Below, in pieces: positions 1-8,426 of a stretch of DNA of 38,462 nucleotides. The notes below the pieces were generated by a model that saw only the letters and a program-made list of their open reading frames with translations, did not search any database and was not told the origin of the DNA. The stretch is from Halobacterium sp. KA-4. GTDB lineage: Archaea > Halobacteriota > Halobacteria > Halobacteriales > Halobacteriaceae. The stretch lies in assembly GCF_021028995.1 (NCBI RefSeq), contig NZ_JAJJZG010000025.1:1-38462 (forward strand), in the 5' to 3' direction. The position numbers were made by a program, and so were the translations under genes. Positions within the stretch are counted from its first letter, which is position 1, and every line of letters starts with the position of its first letter.

Positions 1-268
1 CCACGCACGAGCGCAGGTGTTTCTTGCCCTGTGCCTTCGCCTTGTCGTCGCTATCACCAACTACGAACGCGGAGACAATCCGGGAAGCACGATCATCACG
101 GTGTGAGAAGAGTTCTATGACACCCTCGGTGACAGTTATCATGTGGTCTTTCCCTCGGAGTCGAATCGTTGGTTCATGACTCGGTTCATCGAGGGGAGTG
201 TGGCGGAGCTTCCCTTCGAGTTAGAGGTCGAGGAGAGCGTCTCGAAGGTGCTGTTGAAGGAAGCCTGA
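1..268 (+). pseudogene. Fragment of an unidentified protein with an in-frame stop
   Basis: One frame is readable from base 2 to a TGA at 266-268, interrupted by a TGA at 104-106. Both halves look like genuine haloarchaeal protein: the first contains FLALCLRLVVAITNYERGD and the second ends ELEVEESVSKVLLKEA. The upstream part lies outside the window. I do not recognise the family; a decayed transposase or regulator is possible but no catalytic motif is visible. The stop codon makes it a probable pseudogene unless the base is a sequencing error. Confidence 0.4.
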
Positions 269-367
269 GTCGGGTTTTCACACGGGTGATGTGGTGGATG
301 CACACGCGTCTTAACAACCGTTTTTACTGGTAATTCGTATCGTGGTACCTAGCCACAAGGGATTACT

Positions 368-1576
368 ATGAGTCTAATCGATCAAATCAAAGCAATCGGG
401 CCTGGCGCAATGGTCGCGGCAGCGTTCATCGGTCCAGGCACCGTCACCACTGCAAGCGTCACCGGCGCTCAGTACGGATATGCACTCCTCTGGACGATTG
501 CCTTCGCTATCATCGCGACAATCGTCCTCCAAGAAATGAGCGCACGCCTCGGCCTCGTCTCCGAACAGGGGCTCGGCGAAGCGCTCCGAACCCGATTCGA
601 CAACCAGCTCGTCGAGTACATCAGCATCTTCCTCGTCATCGGCGCTATCGGCGTCGGTACAGCCGCCTACGAAGCCGGTAACATCATCGGCGGTGCCGAA
701 GGCCTCGCAACAATCACTGGCATCAGCGCCACCGTCTGGGGCGTTCTGATGGGCGTGGTCGCTGGCATCCTGCTGTTCACCGGCCGCTACAAACTCATCG
801 AACGCGCGCTCGTCGGCCTCGTCGCCATCATGGCGATCTCGTTCGTCGCTTCGGCGGTTCTCATCGGCCCCGACCTCAACGCAATCGCGGCCGGATTCGT
901 GCCAAGTGTTCCCTCCGGCTCCGCGTACGTCATCACCGGCCTCATCGGCACGACCATCGTCGGCTACAACCTCTTCCTCCACGCCAGCAACGTCCAAGAA
1001 CGCTGGGATGGTCCGAATGACCTCCGCGAAATGCGAATCGACACCGTCGCCTCCATCGTCGTCGGCGGCATCATCACGATGACGATTCTCGTGACCGCTG
1101 CTGCAGCCTTCCCGACCGGCACCGAACTCAGCGACGTTGGGCAGATGGCAGTGCAACTCGAACCACTGGCCGGTCCGTACGCCAAACTGTTCTTCAGCAT
1201 CGGACTGTTCGCGGCCGGGTTCACGAGCGCTACAACGGCACCACTGGCCGGCGCGTGGGCGACGACCGGCGCTCTCGGCTGGGATTCGGACATGAAGAGC
1301 ACCAAATTCCGCGCCGTCTGGGGGACGATTCTCGGTGTGGGGATTCTCTCGATTCTCCTCGGCGGGAGCCCCGTCGAGATTATCGTCTTCGCCCAAGTCC
1401 TGAACGGCGTATTGCTCCCGATTCTGGCAGTCTTCCTAATTTATGCGATGAATGACCGAGACATCCTCGGTGAATACACGAACAGCACCGTCGCGAACGT
1501 CCTTGGCCTCGCCGTGACGCTCGTCGTTGTTTGGGTCGGCGTGCAGGGACTGCTCGGTGTGCTGGGGGTGCTGTGA
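368..1576 (+). CDS. NRAMP-superfamily transporter, noncanonical metal site, hydantoinase-linked
   Basis: This is a 402-residue integral membrane protein with about eleven hydrophobic segments, the usual size and shape of NRAMP (SLC11) carriers. The N-terminal helix has AAFIGPGTVTTAS where classical NRAMPs have the metal-ligating DPGN motif, and the sixth-helix region reads VGYNLFLHASNVQERW where classical members have MPHN. Both canonical metal-binding stretches are thus altered although the fold signature is kept. The stop codon at 1574-1576 abuts the hyuA start at 1577, so the genes are surely co-transcribed. The linkage suggests a role in uptake for the hydantoinase/oxoprolinase reaction, either an organic substrate or a cation needed by the enzyme. 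A manganese/iron transporter annotation would be unsafe. Confidence 0.85.
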   Translation: MSLIDQIKAIGPGAMVAAAFIGPGTVTTASVTGAQYGYALLWTIAFAIIATIVLQEMSARLGLVSEQGLGEALRTRFDNQLVEYISIFLVIGAIGVGTAAYEAGNIIGGAEGLATITGISATVWGVLMGVVAGILLFTGRYKLIERALVGLVAIMAISFVASAVLIGPDLNAIAAGFVPSVPSGSAYVITGLIGTTIVGYNLFLHASNVQERWDGPNDLREMRIDTVASIVVGGIITMTILVTAAAAFPTGTELSDVGQMAVQLEPLAGPYAKLFFSIGLFAAGFTSATTAPLAGAWATTGALGWDSDMKSTKFRAVWGTILGVGILSILLGGSPVEIIVFAQVLNGVLLPILAVFLIYAMNDRDILGEYTNSTVANVLGLAVTLVVVWVGVQGLLGVLGVL

Positions 1577-3580
1577 ATGCCGGCGAACATCGTCGGTGTC
1601 GACGTCGGCGGGACGTTCACTGACGTCGCGTTGCTGGTCGACGGGGAACTCGTCACGGCGAAAGTCCCGAGCACCGACGAACAGAGCGACGGCGTGATTG
1701 CGGGCATCGAGAAAGCGTGTGCGAATGCAGGCATCGCGCCGAGCGACCTCACGGAGTTCTCGCACGCGATGACTGTCTCTGTCAACGCGCTGCTCGAAGA
1801 AGACGGAGCGAAGACCGCGCTCGTTACGACAGCCGGATTCCGCGACGTCCTCGAAATCGGGCGGCAGGACCGCCCGTCGTTGTACGATCTCGACGCGGAG
1901 AAACCCGATCCGCTCGTGCCACGACACCGTCGATACGAAGTCTCCGAACGGACGACGCCGGAGGGTGTCACCGACGAGGTCGACGAACAGGAGGTACGGG
2001 AGGTCGCAGCGGCAATTCGCGACGACGATGCGGAAGCAGTCGCGGTTTCGCTGCTGCACTCCTACGCACACCCCGAGAACGAGCGGACAGTGACGCGGCT
2101 GCTTCGGGAGGAACTCGACGTGCCGGTGTCGGCATCGCACGAGGTACTGGGAGAGTTCCGTGAGTACGAACGCACGTCGACGACGGTCGTGGATGCGTAC
2201 GTACGGCCGGCAATCGACCGCTACGTCGGGCGGTTGTCCGAACGCGCCGCATCCGCGGGCATTCCCGCACCACGAATCATGCAGGCCAACGGCGGGATTA
2301 CGGACGCCGAGACCGTCCGCAAGAAGGCAGTGTTGACGGCGCTCTCCGGCCCCGCAGCCGGTGTCGTTGGAGCGAACGCGTTAGCGAGTCCTGGCACCGA
2401 CGAGCAGCCGGATCTGGTGACGTTCGACATGGGTGGGACATCCAGTGACGTGAGCCTCATTCGCGACGGGACGGTCGAACGGACAACCGACGCCGAAATC
2501 AACGACCGACCAATCCGAACTCCGATGGTCGACATCGAGACGGTCGGCGCAGGCGGCGGCTCGATTGCGTGGGTAGACGCCGGTGGCGCACTCCGAATCG
2601 GCCCGCAGTCCGCCGGCGCGAATCCCGGGCCAGCCTGCTACGGGAAGGGTGGCTCGAAGCCGACCGTGACTGACGCGAATCTCGTCCTCGGCTACATCGG
2701 GGACAGCACCAGCCTCGGCGGGGAGCTCTCCCTCGACGAAGACCGGGCGTACGACGTGCTCGAGGATCTCGCCGCCGAAGCGGGGATGGACGGACCCGTC
2801 GAGGCAGCCCGTGGAGTCTACCGGGTTGCGAACGCGAGCATGACGCGAGCAATTCGGTCTGTGACGGTCGAACGCGGATACGACCCCCGAACCTTCGGAC
2901 TCGTCGCCTTCGGTGGCGCAGGGCCGATGCACGCCGTCCAACTCGCGGACAGCCTCGACATGAATCGCGTCGTTATCCCGCGCGCTTCCGGGGTCCTCTC
3001 CGCGTACGGGTTGCTGGCTGCCGACGAAAAACAGGACGCAGTGCGCACGTACCGGCAACCACTCGCGGACGCCGACGCGGACCGGGTTGCCGGCATCTTC
3101 ACCGAGCTCGAAGCCGACGTCCTCGATGCGGTGTCGGACCGGGCGAACGCGACGCTCGACCGGTCAGTGGACCTCAAGTACGCCGGGCAGAGTTTCGAAC
3201 TGACCGTGGACGTTGACGGTCAGTTCGACCCGGAGACGGCCAAACAGCGGTTTGCAGACGCACACGAGACCGCCTACGGCTACCAAATGGACGAACCGGT
3301 GCACTTGGTCAACTGCCGGGTGACAGCAACTATCGCCCGGACGCCGCCGGCCCTAGACTACGACGCAACCGGCGACCCACAGAAAGCAACTCGTGAAGCC
3401 GTCTTCGCCGATGGTGTCCACGAGACACCGGTCTACGACCGCGCGAAAGTAGCGCCAGGCGAAACAATCCAGGGACCAGCAGTCATCGAGGAGAACGAAA
3501 GCACCACCGTCGTCCCGCCAGCGTGGACGGTGTCCGTCCGCGAGGATGGCGCGCTCGTCGCCGAAACGGAGGCAGAATGA
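1577..3580 (+). CDS. hyuA: Hydantoinase/5-oxoprolinase subunit A
   Basis: The 667-residue protein belongs to the HyuA/OplaH-N family, the ATP-binding half of ATP-dependent N-methylhydantoinases and 5-oxoprolinases, which open a cyclic amide at the cost of ATP. It starts with the ASKHA-type phosphate loop VDVGGTFTDVAL (residues about 8-19). It has a second phosphate-binding motif DMGGTSSDVSLI near residue 284 and the family block GAGGGSIAWVDAGG near residue 325. Length is normal for the subunit. It starts directly after the transporter stop and its own stop overlaps the next gene as ATGA. Whether the substrate is 5-oxoproline, hydantoin or another lactam cannot be read from the sequence. Confidence 0.93.
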   Translation: MPANIVGVDVGGTFTDVALLVDGELVTAKVPSTDEQSDGVIAGIEKACANAGIAPSDLTEFSHAMTVSVNALLEEDGAKTALVTTAGFRDVLEIGRQDRPSLYDLDAEKPDPLVPRHRRYEVSERTTPEGVTDEVDEQEVREVAAAIRDDDAEAVAVSLLHSYAHPENERTVTRLLREELDVPVSASHEVLGEFREYERTSTTVVDAYVRPAIDRYVGRLSERAASAGIPAPRIMQANGGITDAETVRKKAVLTALSGPAAGVVGANALASPGTDEQPDLVTFDMGGTSSDVSLIRDGTVERTTDAEINDRPIRTPMVDIETVGAGGGSIAWVDAGGALRIGPQSAGANPGPACYGKGGSKPTVTDANLVLGYIGDSTSLGGELSLDEDRAYDVLEDLAAEAGMDGPVEAARGVYRVANASMTRAIRSVTVERGYDPRTFGLVAFGGAGPMHAVQLADSLDMNRVVIPRASGVLSAYGLLAADEKQDAVRTYRQPLADADADRVAGIFTELEADVLDAVSDRANATLDRSVDLKYAGQSFELTVDVDGQFDPETAKQRFADAHETAYGYQMDEPVHLVNCRVTATIARTPPALDYDATGDPQKATREAVFADGVHETPVYDRAKVAPGETIQGPAVIEENESTTVVPPAWTVSVREDGALVAETEAE

Positions 3581-5217
3581 CAGCACACGACCACACTTCC
3601 GACGAAGCCACCGGGGAATCGACTGCCGACATCGACCCAGTCACGCTCGAAATCCTCCGGAATCAACTCGAGAGCATCGCCGAAGAGATGGGGCATCTCC
3701 TCATCACTGGCGCGTACTCGCCGAACATCAAGGAGCGACAGGACTGCTCGACCGCGTTGTTCGACGCGGACGGCAACATGATCGCGCAGGCTGAACACAT
3801 CCCCGTCCACCTCGGCGCGATGCCCGACGCGGTCGACGTCGTGATGGAAAACGACCCAGAGCCCGGGGACGTCTTCATCGTCAACGACCCGTTCGCGGGC
3901 GGCACCCACCTCCCCGACATCACGCTCGTCTCCCCGATTGCACCCGAGGGTGACATCATCGGGTACGCCGTCTCGCGCGCACACCACGCCGACGTCGGCG
4001 GTAGTTCTCCAGGAAGTATGCCCTCCGGCGCGATGGAAATCTACGAGGAGGGACTGCGGTTGCCCGCCGTTCGGCTCGTCGAAGGCGGCGAGGTCAACGA
4101 GGACGTCCAGAATCTGATTCTGGCGAACGTCAGAACGCCGGCGGAGCGGCGAGCGGACTTGCGGGCGCAGCGAGCGGCGAACGAACGCGCCGAAGAACGA
4201 ATCGGGGAGCTTCTCGCCGAACACGGCGACCTACTCTTACGAGCGTTCGATGCCGTCATCGAGTACTCCCGGGACCGGATGGAAGCCGAAATCGGGGAAC
4301 TCCCCAACGGCACCTACGACGCCCGCGACATCCTCGAAGGCGACGGCATAACCGACGAGGACATCCCCATTCAAGCAACCGTCTCGATCGAGGACACCGA
4401 AGTCACAGTTGACTTCGACGGGACGGCGGGACAAGTCGATGGGAACCTCAACGCCCCACGTGCCGTCGCGAAAAGCGCCGTCTACTTCGTCGTTCGTGCC
4501 GTCACTGATCCGGAGATTCCCCCAAACCAGGGCTGCTACGACCCGATTACAGTGTCCGTCCCGGAACGGTCAGTTCTCGATCCCGAGCCGCCTGCGGCGG
4601 TGGTTGGTGGCAACGTCGAGACGAGTCAGCGAGTGACGGACGTCACTCTACGAGCGTTCGCGGAAGCCATCCCCGAGCGCGTGCCGGCAGACGGCCAGGG
4701 GACGATGAACAACCTGATTATCGGCGACCGGCACGGCGAATTCACGTACTACGAGACGATTGCCGGCGGGTTCGGCGCACGACCGGACAAAGACGGGATG
4801 GACGGCGTTCAGGTCGGCATGACCAACACACTCAACACGCCCATCGAAGCGCTGGAAGCCGAATACCCGCTGCACGTCGAGCGGTACGCGTTCCGCCCCT
4901 CCAGCGGTGGCGATGGCCGGTACCGTGGCGGCCTCGGGCTTGAGCGGTCCGTGACGGTGCAGACAGACGCGACTGTGTCGCTGCTAACTGAACGGCGACG
5001 GACGGCTCCAGCCGGCGTGAACGGTGGTGAAGACGGCAAGCGTGGCGAGAACCGCATCGACGGCGAAATCGTCCCCTCGAAGGTCTCCAAGGATGTCAGC
5101 GCGGGTACGACTATCTCAATTCGCACTCCCGGTGGTGGTGGCCATGGATCACCGGAAGAGCGGACCACAGATGCCCGTGAGCGAGACCGCCGCAACGAGA
5201 AAGTGACCGAAGACTGA
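3577..5217 (+). CDS. hyuB: Hydantoinase/5-oxoprolinase subunit B
   Basis: This 546-residue protein is the HyuB partner of the preceding HyuA. It opens with the family's DPVTLEILRNQLESIAEEMG block (about residues 21-40), followed by SPNIKERQDCSTALFD and an HIPVHLGAMP segment. The C-terminal part carries the glycine-rich GGDGRYRGGLGLER and TPGGGGHGSPEER motifs typical of the subunit. The chosen start is the ATG at 3577, overlapping the hyuA stop by ATGA. The frame stays open upstream to 3523, but that stretch lies inside hyuA. The two subunits act as a cytoplasmic complex. Confidence 0.93.
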   Translation: MTAHDHTSDEATGESTADIDPVTLEILRNQLESIAEEMGHLLITGAYSPNIKERQDCSTALFDADGNMIAQAEHIPVHLGAMPDAVDVVMENDPEPGDVFIVNDPFAGGTHLPDITLVSPIAPEGDIIGYAVSRAHHADVGGSSPGSMPSGAMEIYEEGLRLPAVRLVEGGEVNEDVQNLILANVRTPAERRADLRAQRAANERAEERIGELLAEHGDLLLRAFDAVIEYSRDRMEAEIGELPNGTYDARDILEGDGITDEDIPIQATVSIEDTEVTVDFDGTAGQVDGNLNAPRAVAKSAVYFVVRAVTDPEIPPNQGCYDPITVSVPERSVLDPEPPAAVVGGNVETSQRVTDVTLRAFAEAIPERVPADGQGTMNNLIIGDRHGEFTYYETIAGGFGARPDKDGMDGVQVGMTNTLNTPIEALEAEYPLHVERYAFRPSSGGDGRYRGGLGLERSVTVQTDATVSLLTERRRTAPAGVNGGEDGKRGENRIDGEIVPSKVSKDVSAGTTISIRTPGGGGHGSPEERTTDARERDRRNEKVTED

Positions 5218-5384
5218 TTCGTTGGGTTGTCTTGCGGTCCGTCCGCAGACCACGCTCACCGGGGGTGAATGCCGGTAATTCCGAAACGAGCGCCGCCGTC
5301 GCGTCCGTTTGTTGCTGCGATCGACCAACCGTGTACCCGCGCGACCTTCACTACGATATCAATTCCCACCGAAAATTAGCCGGG

Positions 5385-6344
5385 TCAATAGCTCACGTCG
5401 GAGATCTCCAGATCTTCATCAACCGTCAGCGCGAATTCATCGCCTTCGATGGTTGTTGTGAGTCGGACCTTGAGCGGGTTGATGGTGAGGATGTCCTCAG
5501 TGTAGTCTTCATGGACACGATTCAGCTTGTGGATATCTGTTACGTCCGGGGAAATTGGATTGATGTCGTGTTCAAGCAAGAATGACAGCAGGGGCGTTAT
5601 GGTGCAGAACGCCAGAAAGAGGCCGCCCCCGATCTTGTAATTGCAGTTTGTGCAATTGGATGTGAGAAATACGGCGTATCGACGCCCACAGCTGCCACAA
5701 ATCCCTTCCGTAGAATTATGGTCTTCGCAGATATCGATGGTAGGTTCCGTATCTGCGGAACATCGCGGACAAATCCCGCTAGCCATCGCCAGAATTTCGA
5801 GGTTCCCCCAGGTCCACGCTGCCCGATAGGCGGCCTCTGGTGTTCGGCCTTCGACGCCAGCGGGCGGGAGCAACATCGCTCCAAGACTCCCGTAATCACC
5901 GGGGACATCCGGCTCATCAGTCGGCCGCGGACTCGCATAGGCTCCCTCGCAGTTCGTGCAATATATTTGGACGCGCTCCTCGCTGTAACGGACCGCAATC
6001 TGTGCCCCACAGTAGTGGCACTGTTCATCGATCGTCGTTAACTCGAATTTGGGCGCTTTGGTGACCGCACCCGAAAGAATTGCTTCGATCACCCGACGAC
6101 CGGCTTGGCGGAGCCGATATCCGTCTTCTGTCTGCTCAACGAAGTGTCCGACGAGTTTGTTGAGGTGGTAGTTGAACTGGCCACTGTCCCGAACGCTAAC
6201 ATCGTCGTGCAGTTCGGAGAAGCTAACCGGCTCAGTAGCGTTACCAAGCGCTTGGAGGATTTCCATACGAGTTTCGTCCCCCAACATGGCGAACGCATCA
6301 TCGGGTGCCAACGTGGAAGCACCCTCATCTGCTGAGTCTGTCAT
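5385..6344 (-). CDS. ArsR-type winged-helix regulator with zinc-ribbon C-terminal domain
   Basis: The 319-residue protein starts with an ArsR-like winged helix (about residues 13-75: MLGDETRMEILQALG, then a DNA-recognition helix region with SGQFNYHLNKLVG). Its central and C-terminal parts carry repeated CxxC pairs (CHYC, CTNC, CPRC, CGSC, CTNC), enough for two or three zinc ribbons. A short hydrophobic stretch (GGGLFLAFCTITPLLSFLLE) follows. The layout resembles a haloarchaeal family of helix-turn-helix proteins with a DUF-type zinc domain of unknown ligand. It converges on hyuB from the opposite strand with a 167-bp gap, so it need not regulate that operon. The target is unknown. Confidence 0.75.
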   Translation of the reverse strand: MTDSADEGASTLAPDDAFAMLGDETRMEILQALGNATEPVSFSELHDDVSVRDSGQFNYHLNKLVGHFVEQTEDGYRLRQAGRRVIEAILSGAVTKAPKFELTTIDEQCHYCGAQIAVRYSEERVQIYCTNCEGAYASPRPTDEPDVPGDYGSLGAMLLPPAGVEGRTPEAAYRAAWTWGNLEILAMASGICPRCSADTEPTIDICEDHNSTEGICGSCGRRYAVFLTSNCTNCNYKIGGGLFLAFCTITPLLSFLLEHDINPISPDVTDIHKLNRVHEDYTEDILTINPLKVRLTTTIEGDEFALTVDEDLEISDVSY

Positions 6345-6459
6345 TTCTTACCACAAAATACGCACCGCCCCTTCTCAATCTTCTTCTTTACCAAGGAGGC
6401 TGTACGTCGTATTTCGCGCCCCCGGAATCCATTTCCGAGCGACGGTCGCAGAGGTAGGT

Positions 6460-6933
6460 ATGCCCTCCACGAATCGGCGGACGGTACTCGCAACGCTTGG
6501 AACAGTTAGTTTGGGCGGCCTCGCCGGTTGTTCGTTCCGACAATCCGACGAGCATCCAGCGGGGAGTCTGACGTTCGCCAACGAGAGCGACCTCCCGCAT
6601 TCGATCACGATGCGGGTCACGGACGTCGGCGAAGAACCCGGCGAACAGCCATACTCGGTAACGGGTGAGACGACTACCCGACCGGCACAGCGAACACTCA
6701 CGGCTTCTACGACAATCTCCCCGGGTGCCCGTGAAACGTACGAGGGCGTCTTCACCGAACCAGTATGGTACGCAATCCAATTCACAGCCGACGGCCAAAC
6801 CCCACCAGATTCGAGGGGGCGCGTCGTCTACTCGCCAGCCCCCGACACTGACTCGACCGGGCGAACGCTACGCGGAACAATCGGCAGTAACGGCGAGTTC
6901 CGATGGGGGATTAGCAGGGCGGTGAGGGCCTAA
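6460..6933 (+). CDS. Small Tat-type lipoprotein of unknown function
   Basis: From the ATG at 6460 the protein is 157 residues and begins MPSTNRRTVLATLGTVSLGG followed by the lipobox LAGC. This is a twin-arginine-like signal plus lipidation Cys, the usual pattern for haloarchaeal surface lipoproteins. The mature part is Thr/Ser and Glu rich, without a recognised domain, perhaps a beta-sandwich. The frame is open further upstream to 6172, but that extension antiparallels the neighbouring regulator and lacks a signal, so the later start is chosen. The stop at 6931-6933 lies against the left hairpin of the IS1341-type element, so the last residues may derive from the insertion. Confidence 0.7.
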   Translation: MPSTNRRTVLATLGTVSLGGLAGCSFRQSDEHPAGSLTFANESDLPHSITMRVTDVGEEPGEQPYSVTGETTTRPAQRTLTASTTISPGARETYEGVFTEPVWYAIQFTADGQTPPDSRGRVVYSPAPDTDSTGRTLRGTIGSNGEFRWGISRAVRA

Positions 6934-6934
6934 G

Positions 6935-6978
6935 CCCCCGTCCTTAACGAGCGACCAAGGGAAGCGAGTAGGGCGGGG
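6935..6978 (+). repeat. Left subterminal hairpin resembling the right-end omega-RNA hairpin
   Basis: CCCCCGTCCTT at 6935-6945 pairs with AGGGCGGGG at 6970-6978, with one G-T wobble in the stem. The 3' arm (GCGAGTAGGGCGGGG) is almost the same as the 3' arm of the tnpB-terminal hairpin (GCGAGTAGGCAGGGG, ending 8331). It is either the left-end recognition hairpin of this element or the leftover right end of another tnpB element. Confidence 0.5.
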
Positions 6979-7056
6979 ATACAGCGCCCGCACAAATATC
7001 AAACTCCTTTCATCAGAACCTTTAACAAACCACACCCACCAGCCACTACCACGGCG

Positions 7057-8334
7057 ATGAAGTACAGTCCACGATACCGACTCTTCCCGACAACAGCGCA
7101 ACGGGAGAACCTTGACTGGACTCGAAACATCGTACGACAACTGTACAACCACGCTCTCCACGAATTCAACAAAATCCCCGAGGACGCTGGCACGCTCCGA
7201 CAACGCGTCTGGCAAGTCAGAGACAGACTCCCAGCCCTCAAAAACTGGTGGACAGACCTCACGAACGTCTGGTCAACCGTCCTCCAGAAAGCCGTCGAGC
7301 GCATCCGCACCAACATCCAAAACCTCGGGAAACTGAAAGACAACGGGTACAACGTAGGGTCGTTGAACTGGAAATCGCCGCGTGAGTTCCGGAGTTTCAC
7401 GTATCGGCAATCAGGCTTTGAACTCGACAAGAAGAGTGGCCCAGACAACCGAGCCATACTCCAACTCAAGAAAGTCCGCGGCGAACCCCTCGACATTCCA
7501 GTACGACTCCACCGCGACCTCCCCGACCACGACGCTATCAAAGAAGTCACACTCAAACAAGAACCCACGGGCGCGTGGTACGCCAGTTTCTGCATCGAAG
7601 CCGACGAGCCAGCGAAACCCGAACCTGAAGATATCGAACCCAAGGACACTGTCGGACTCGACCTCGGCGTGTTGAAATTCATTCACGACTCAGACGGCCG
7701 GTCAATCGACAGACTTGACTTGTCTGAGGAGCGCAAGCGCCTCGAACGCGAGCAACGCTCGCTCTCCCGGAAAGAATACGAGTCGAACAACTGGGAGAAG
7801 CAGCGCCAACAAGTCGCCGAAGTCCACGCGAGGATGACGAACAAGAAGCGGGATTTCAAACACAAGCTCGCTCACTATTATACCACGGAATACGACGCCG
7901 TGTTCGTCGAGGATTTGAATGTCAAGGGGATGCTGGAGTCCCCTGAGAACGCGCGGAACAAGGCTGAGGTCGGCTGGCGTGACTTCATCAGCATCCTCAA
8001 GCATCACGGCCGCAAGCGCGGCTGTCACGTGGTCGAGGTTGAACCGCGTGGGACGACGAAGGAGTGCGCTCGGTGTGGTGTGGAGACGGCGAAGCCGTTG
8101 TGGGTGCGCGAGCACTCGTGTGCCAGTTGTGGGTTCAGGCTGGATCGGGATTTCAACGCGTCGCTGAACGTGCTTTCTCGCGGTCTCGAAGACCTAGGAG
8201 TGGGATACTCCGAAGACACGCCTGTGGAGACTGCGACCGCTATGGACACGGTTTCTGTGTCTGCAAGTCGCGTCGTTGAATCAGGAAGCCCCTGCCTCAA
8301 AGAGCCGCCAACAGCGGCGAGTAGGCAGGGGTAG
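7057..8334 (+). CDS. tnpB: RNA-guided endonuclease TnpB
   Basis: This 425-residue protein has the full TnpB layout. A helical N-terminal region starts MKYSPRYRLFPTTAQ. The RuvC-like active site is intact, with D202 in TVGLDLGVLKF, E285 in AVFVEDLNVKG and D365 in RLDRDFNASLN. The zinc finger is CARCG...CASCG (about residues 338-360). All catalytic positions are present, so the nuclease is probably active. TnpB proteins use an omega RNA made from the element's 3' end to cleave DNA next to a short target-adjacent motif, favouring retention of the element. The C-terminal codons (ESGSPCLKEPPTAASRQG) run through the right-end hairpin, so coding and RNA functions overlap. Confidence 0.93.
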   Translation: MKYSPRYRLFPTTAQRENLDWTRNIVRQLYNHALHEFNKIPEDAGTLRQRVWQVRDRLPALKNWWTDLTNVWSTVLQKAVERIRTNIQNLGKLKDNGYNVGSLNWKSPREFRSFTYRQSGFELDKKSGPDNRAILQLKKVRGEPLDIPVRLHRDLPDHDAIKEVTLKQEPTGAWYASFCIEADEPAKPEPEDIEPKDTVGLDLGVLKFIHDSDGRSIDRLDLSEERKRLEREQRSLSRKEYESNNWEKQRQQVAEVHARMTNKKRDFKHKLAHYYTTEYDAVFVEDLNVKGMLESPENARNKAEVGWRDFISILKHHGRKRGCHVVEVEPRGTTKECARCGVETAKPLWVREHSCASCGFRLDRDFNASLNVLSRGLEDLGVGYSEDTPVETATAMDTVSVSASRVVESGSPCLKEPPTAASRQG

Positions 8335-8339
8335 TTCAC
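8200..8339 (+). ncRNA. Probable omega RNA (sense-overlapping transcript) at the tnpB 3' end
   Basis: The last part of tnpB forms a nested hairpin: CCCCTGCCT (8289-8297) pairs with AGGCAGGGG (8323-8331), enclosing GCCGC-CAACA-GCGGC. It is followed by TAGTTCAC at the element edge. This is where omega RNA scaffolds of TnpB systems lie, and where sense overlapping transcripts were described for IS1341-type genes in Halobacterium. The guide would begin immediately downstream, with host sequence from about 8340 (CGCGACAGAGAACGCC). The 5' end is not determinable by eye. Confidence 0.55.
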
Positions 8340-8426
8340 CGCGACAGAGAACGCCGGTAGGTTCGATCTGTAACACGCTAACAGCGAAGTGGGTTCTATG
8401 CCGTCGCAGCCACGTGCTGACCAACC

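Larger units (their letters stand above)
6935..8339 (+). mobile_element. IS1341-type (IS200/IS605 family) element, TnpB only
   Basis: The unit holds a tnpB gene and no tnpA-type Y1 transposase. The right end is clear: a GC-rich hairpin at 8289-8331 followed by TAGTTCAC ending near 8339, an end common in haloarchaeal elements of this type as far as I recall. The left end is less certain. I place it at the hairpin beginning 6935, which closely resembles the right-end hairpin, though the true edge could be nearer to tnpB. Such elements lack target duplications, so the boundary cannot be confirmed that way. Mobility would require a TnpA from elsewhere. Confidence 0.7.

Noticed and set aside
374-1396. 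Long minus-strand frame opposite the NRAMP-like gene, and many similar long frames opposite GC-rich genes
   Set aside because: These are the antisense shadows usual in high-GC haloarchaeal DNA. They are Arg/Asp/Gly-rich without motifs and mirror a well-supported gene.
5272-5288. TGCCGGTAATTCCGAAA as a seventh 17-bp operator
   Set aside because: It breaks three constrained positions and lies between convergent genes with no promoter role. Probably chance.
6172-6459. N-terminal extension of the lipoprotein frame to 6172
   Set aside because: The extension is antisense to the regulator gene and would bury the Tat signal and lipobox inside the protein.
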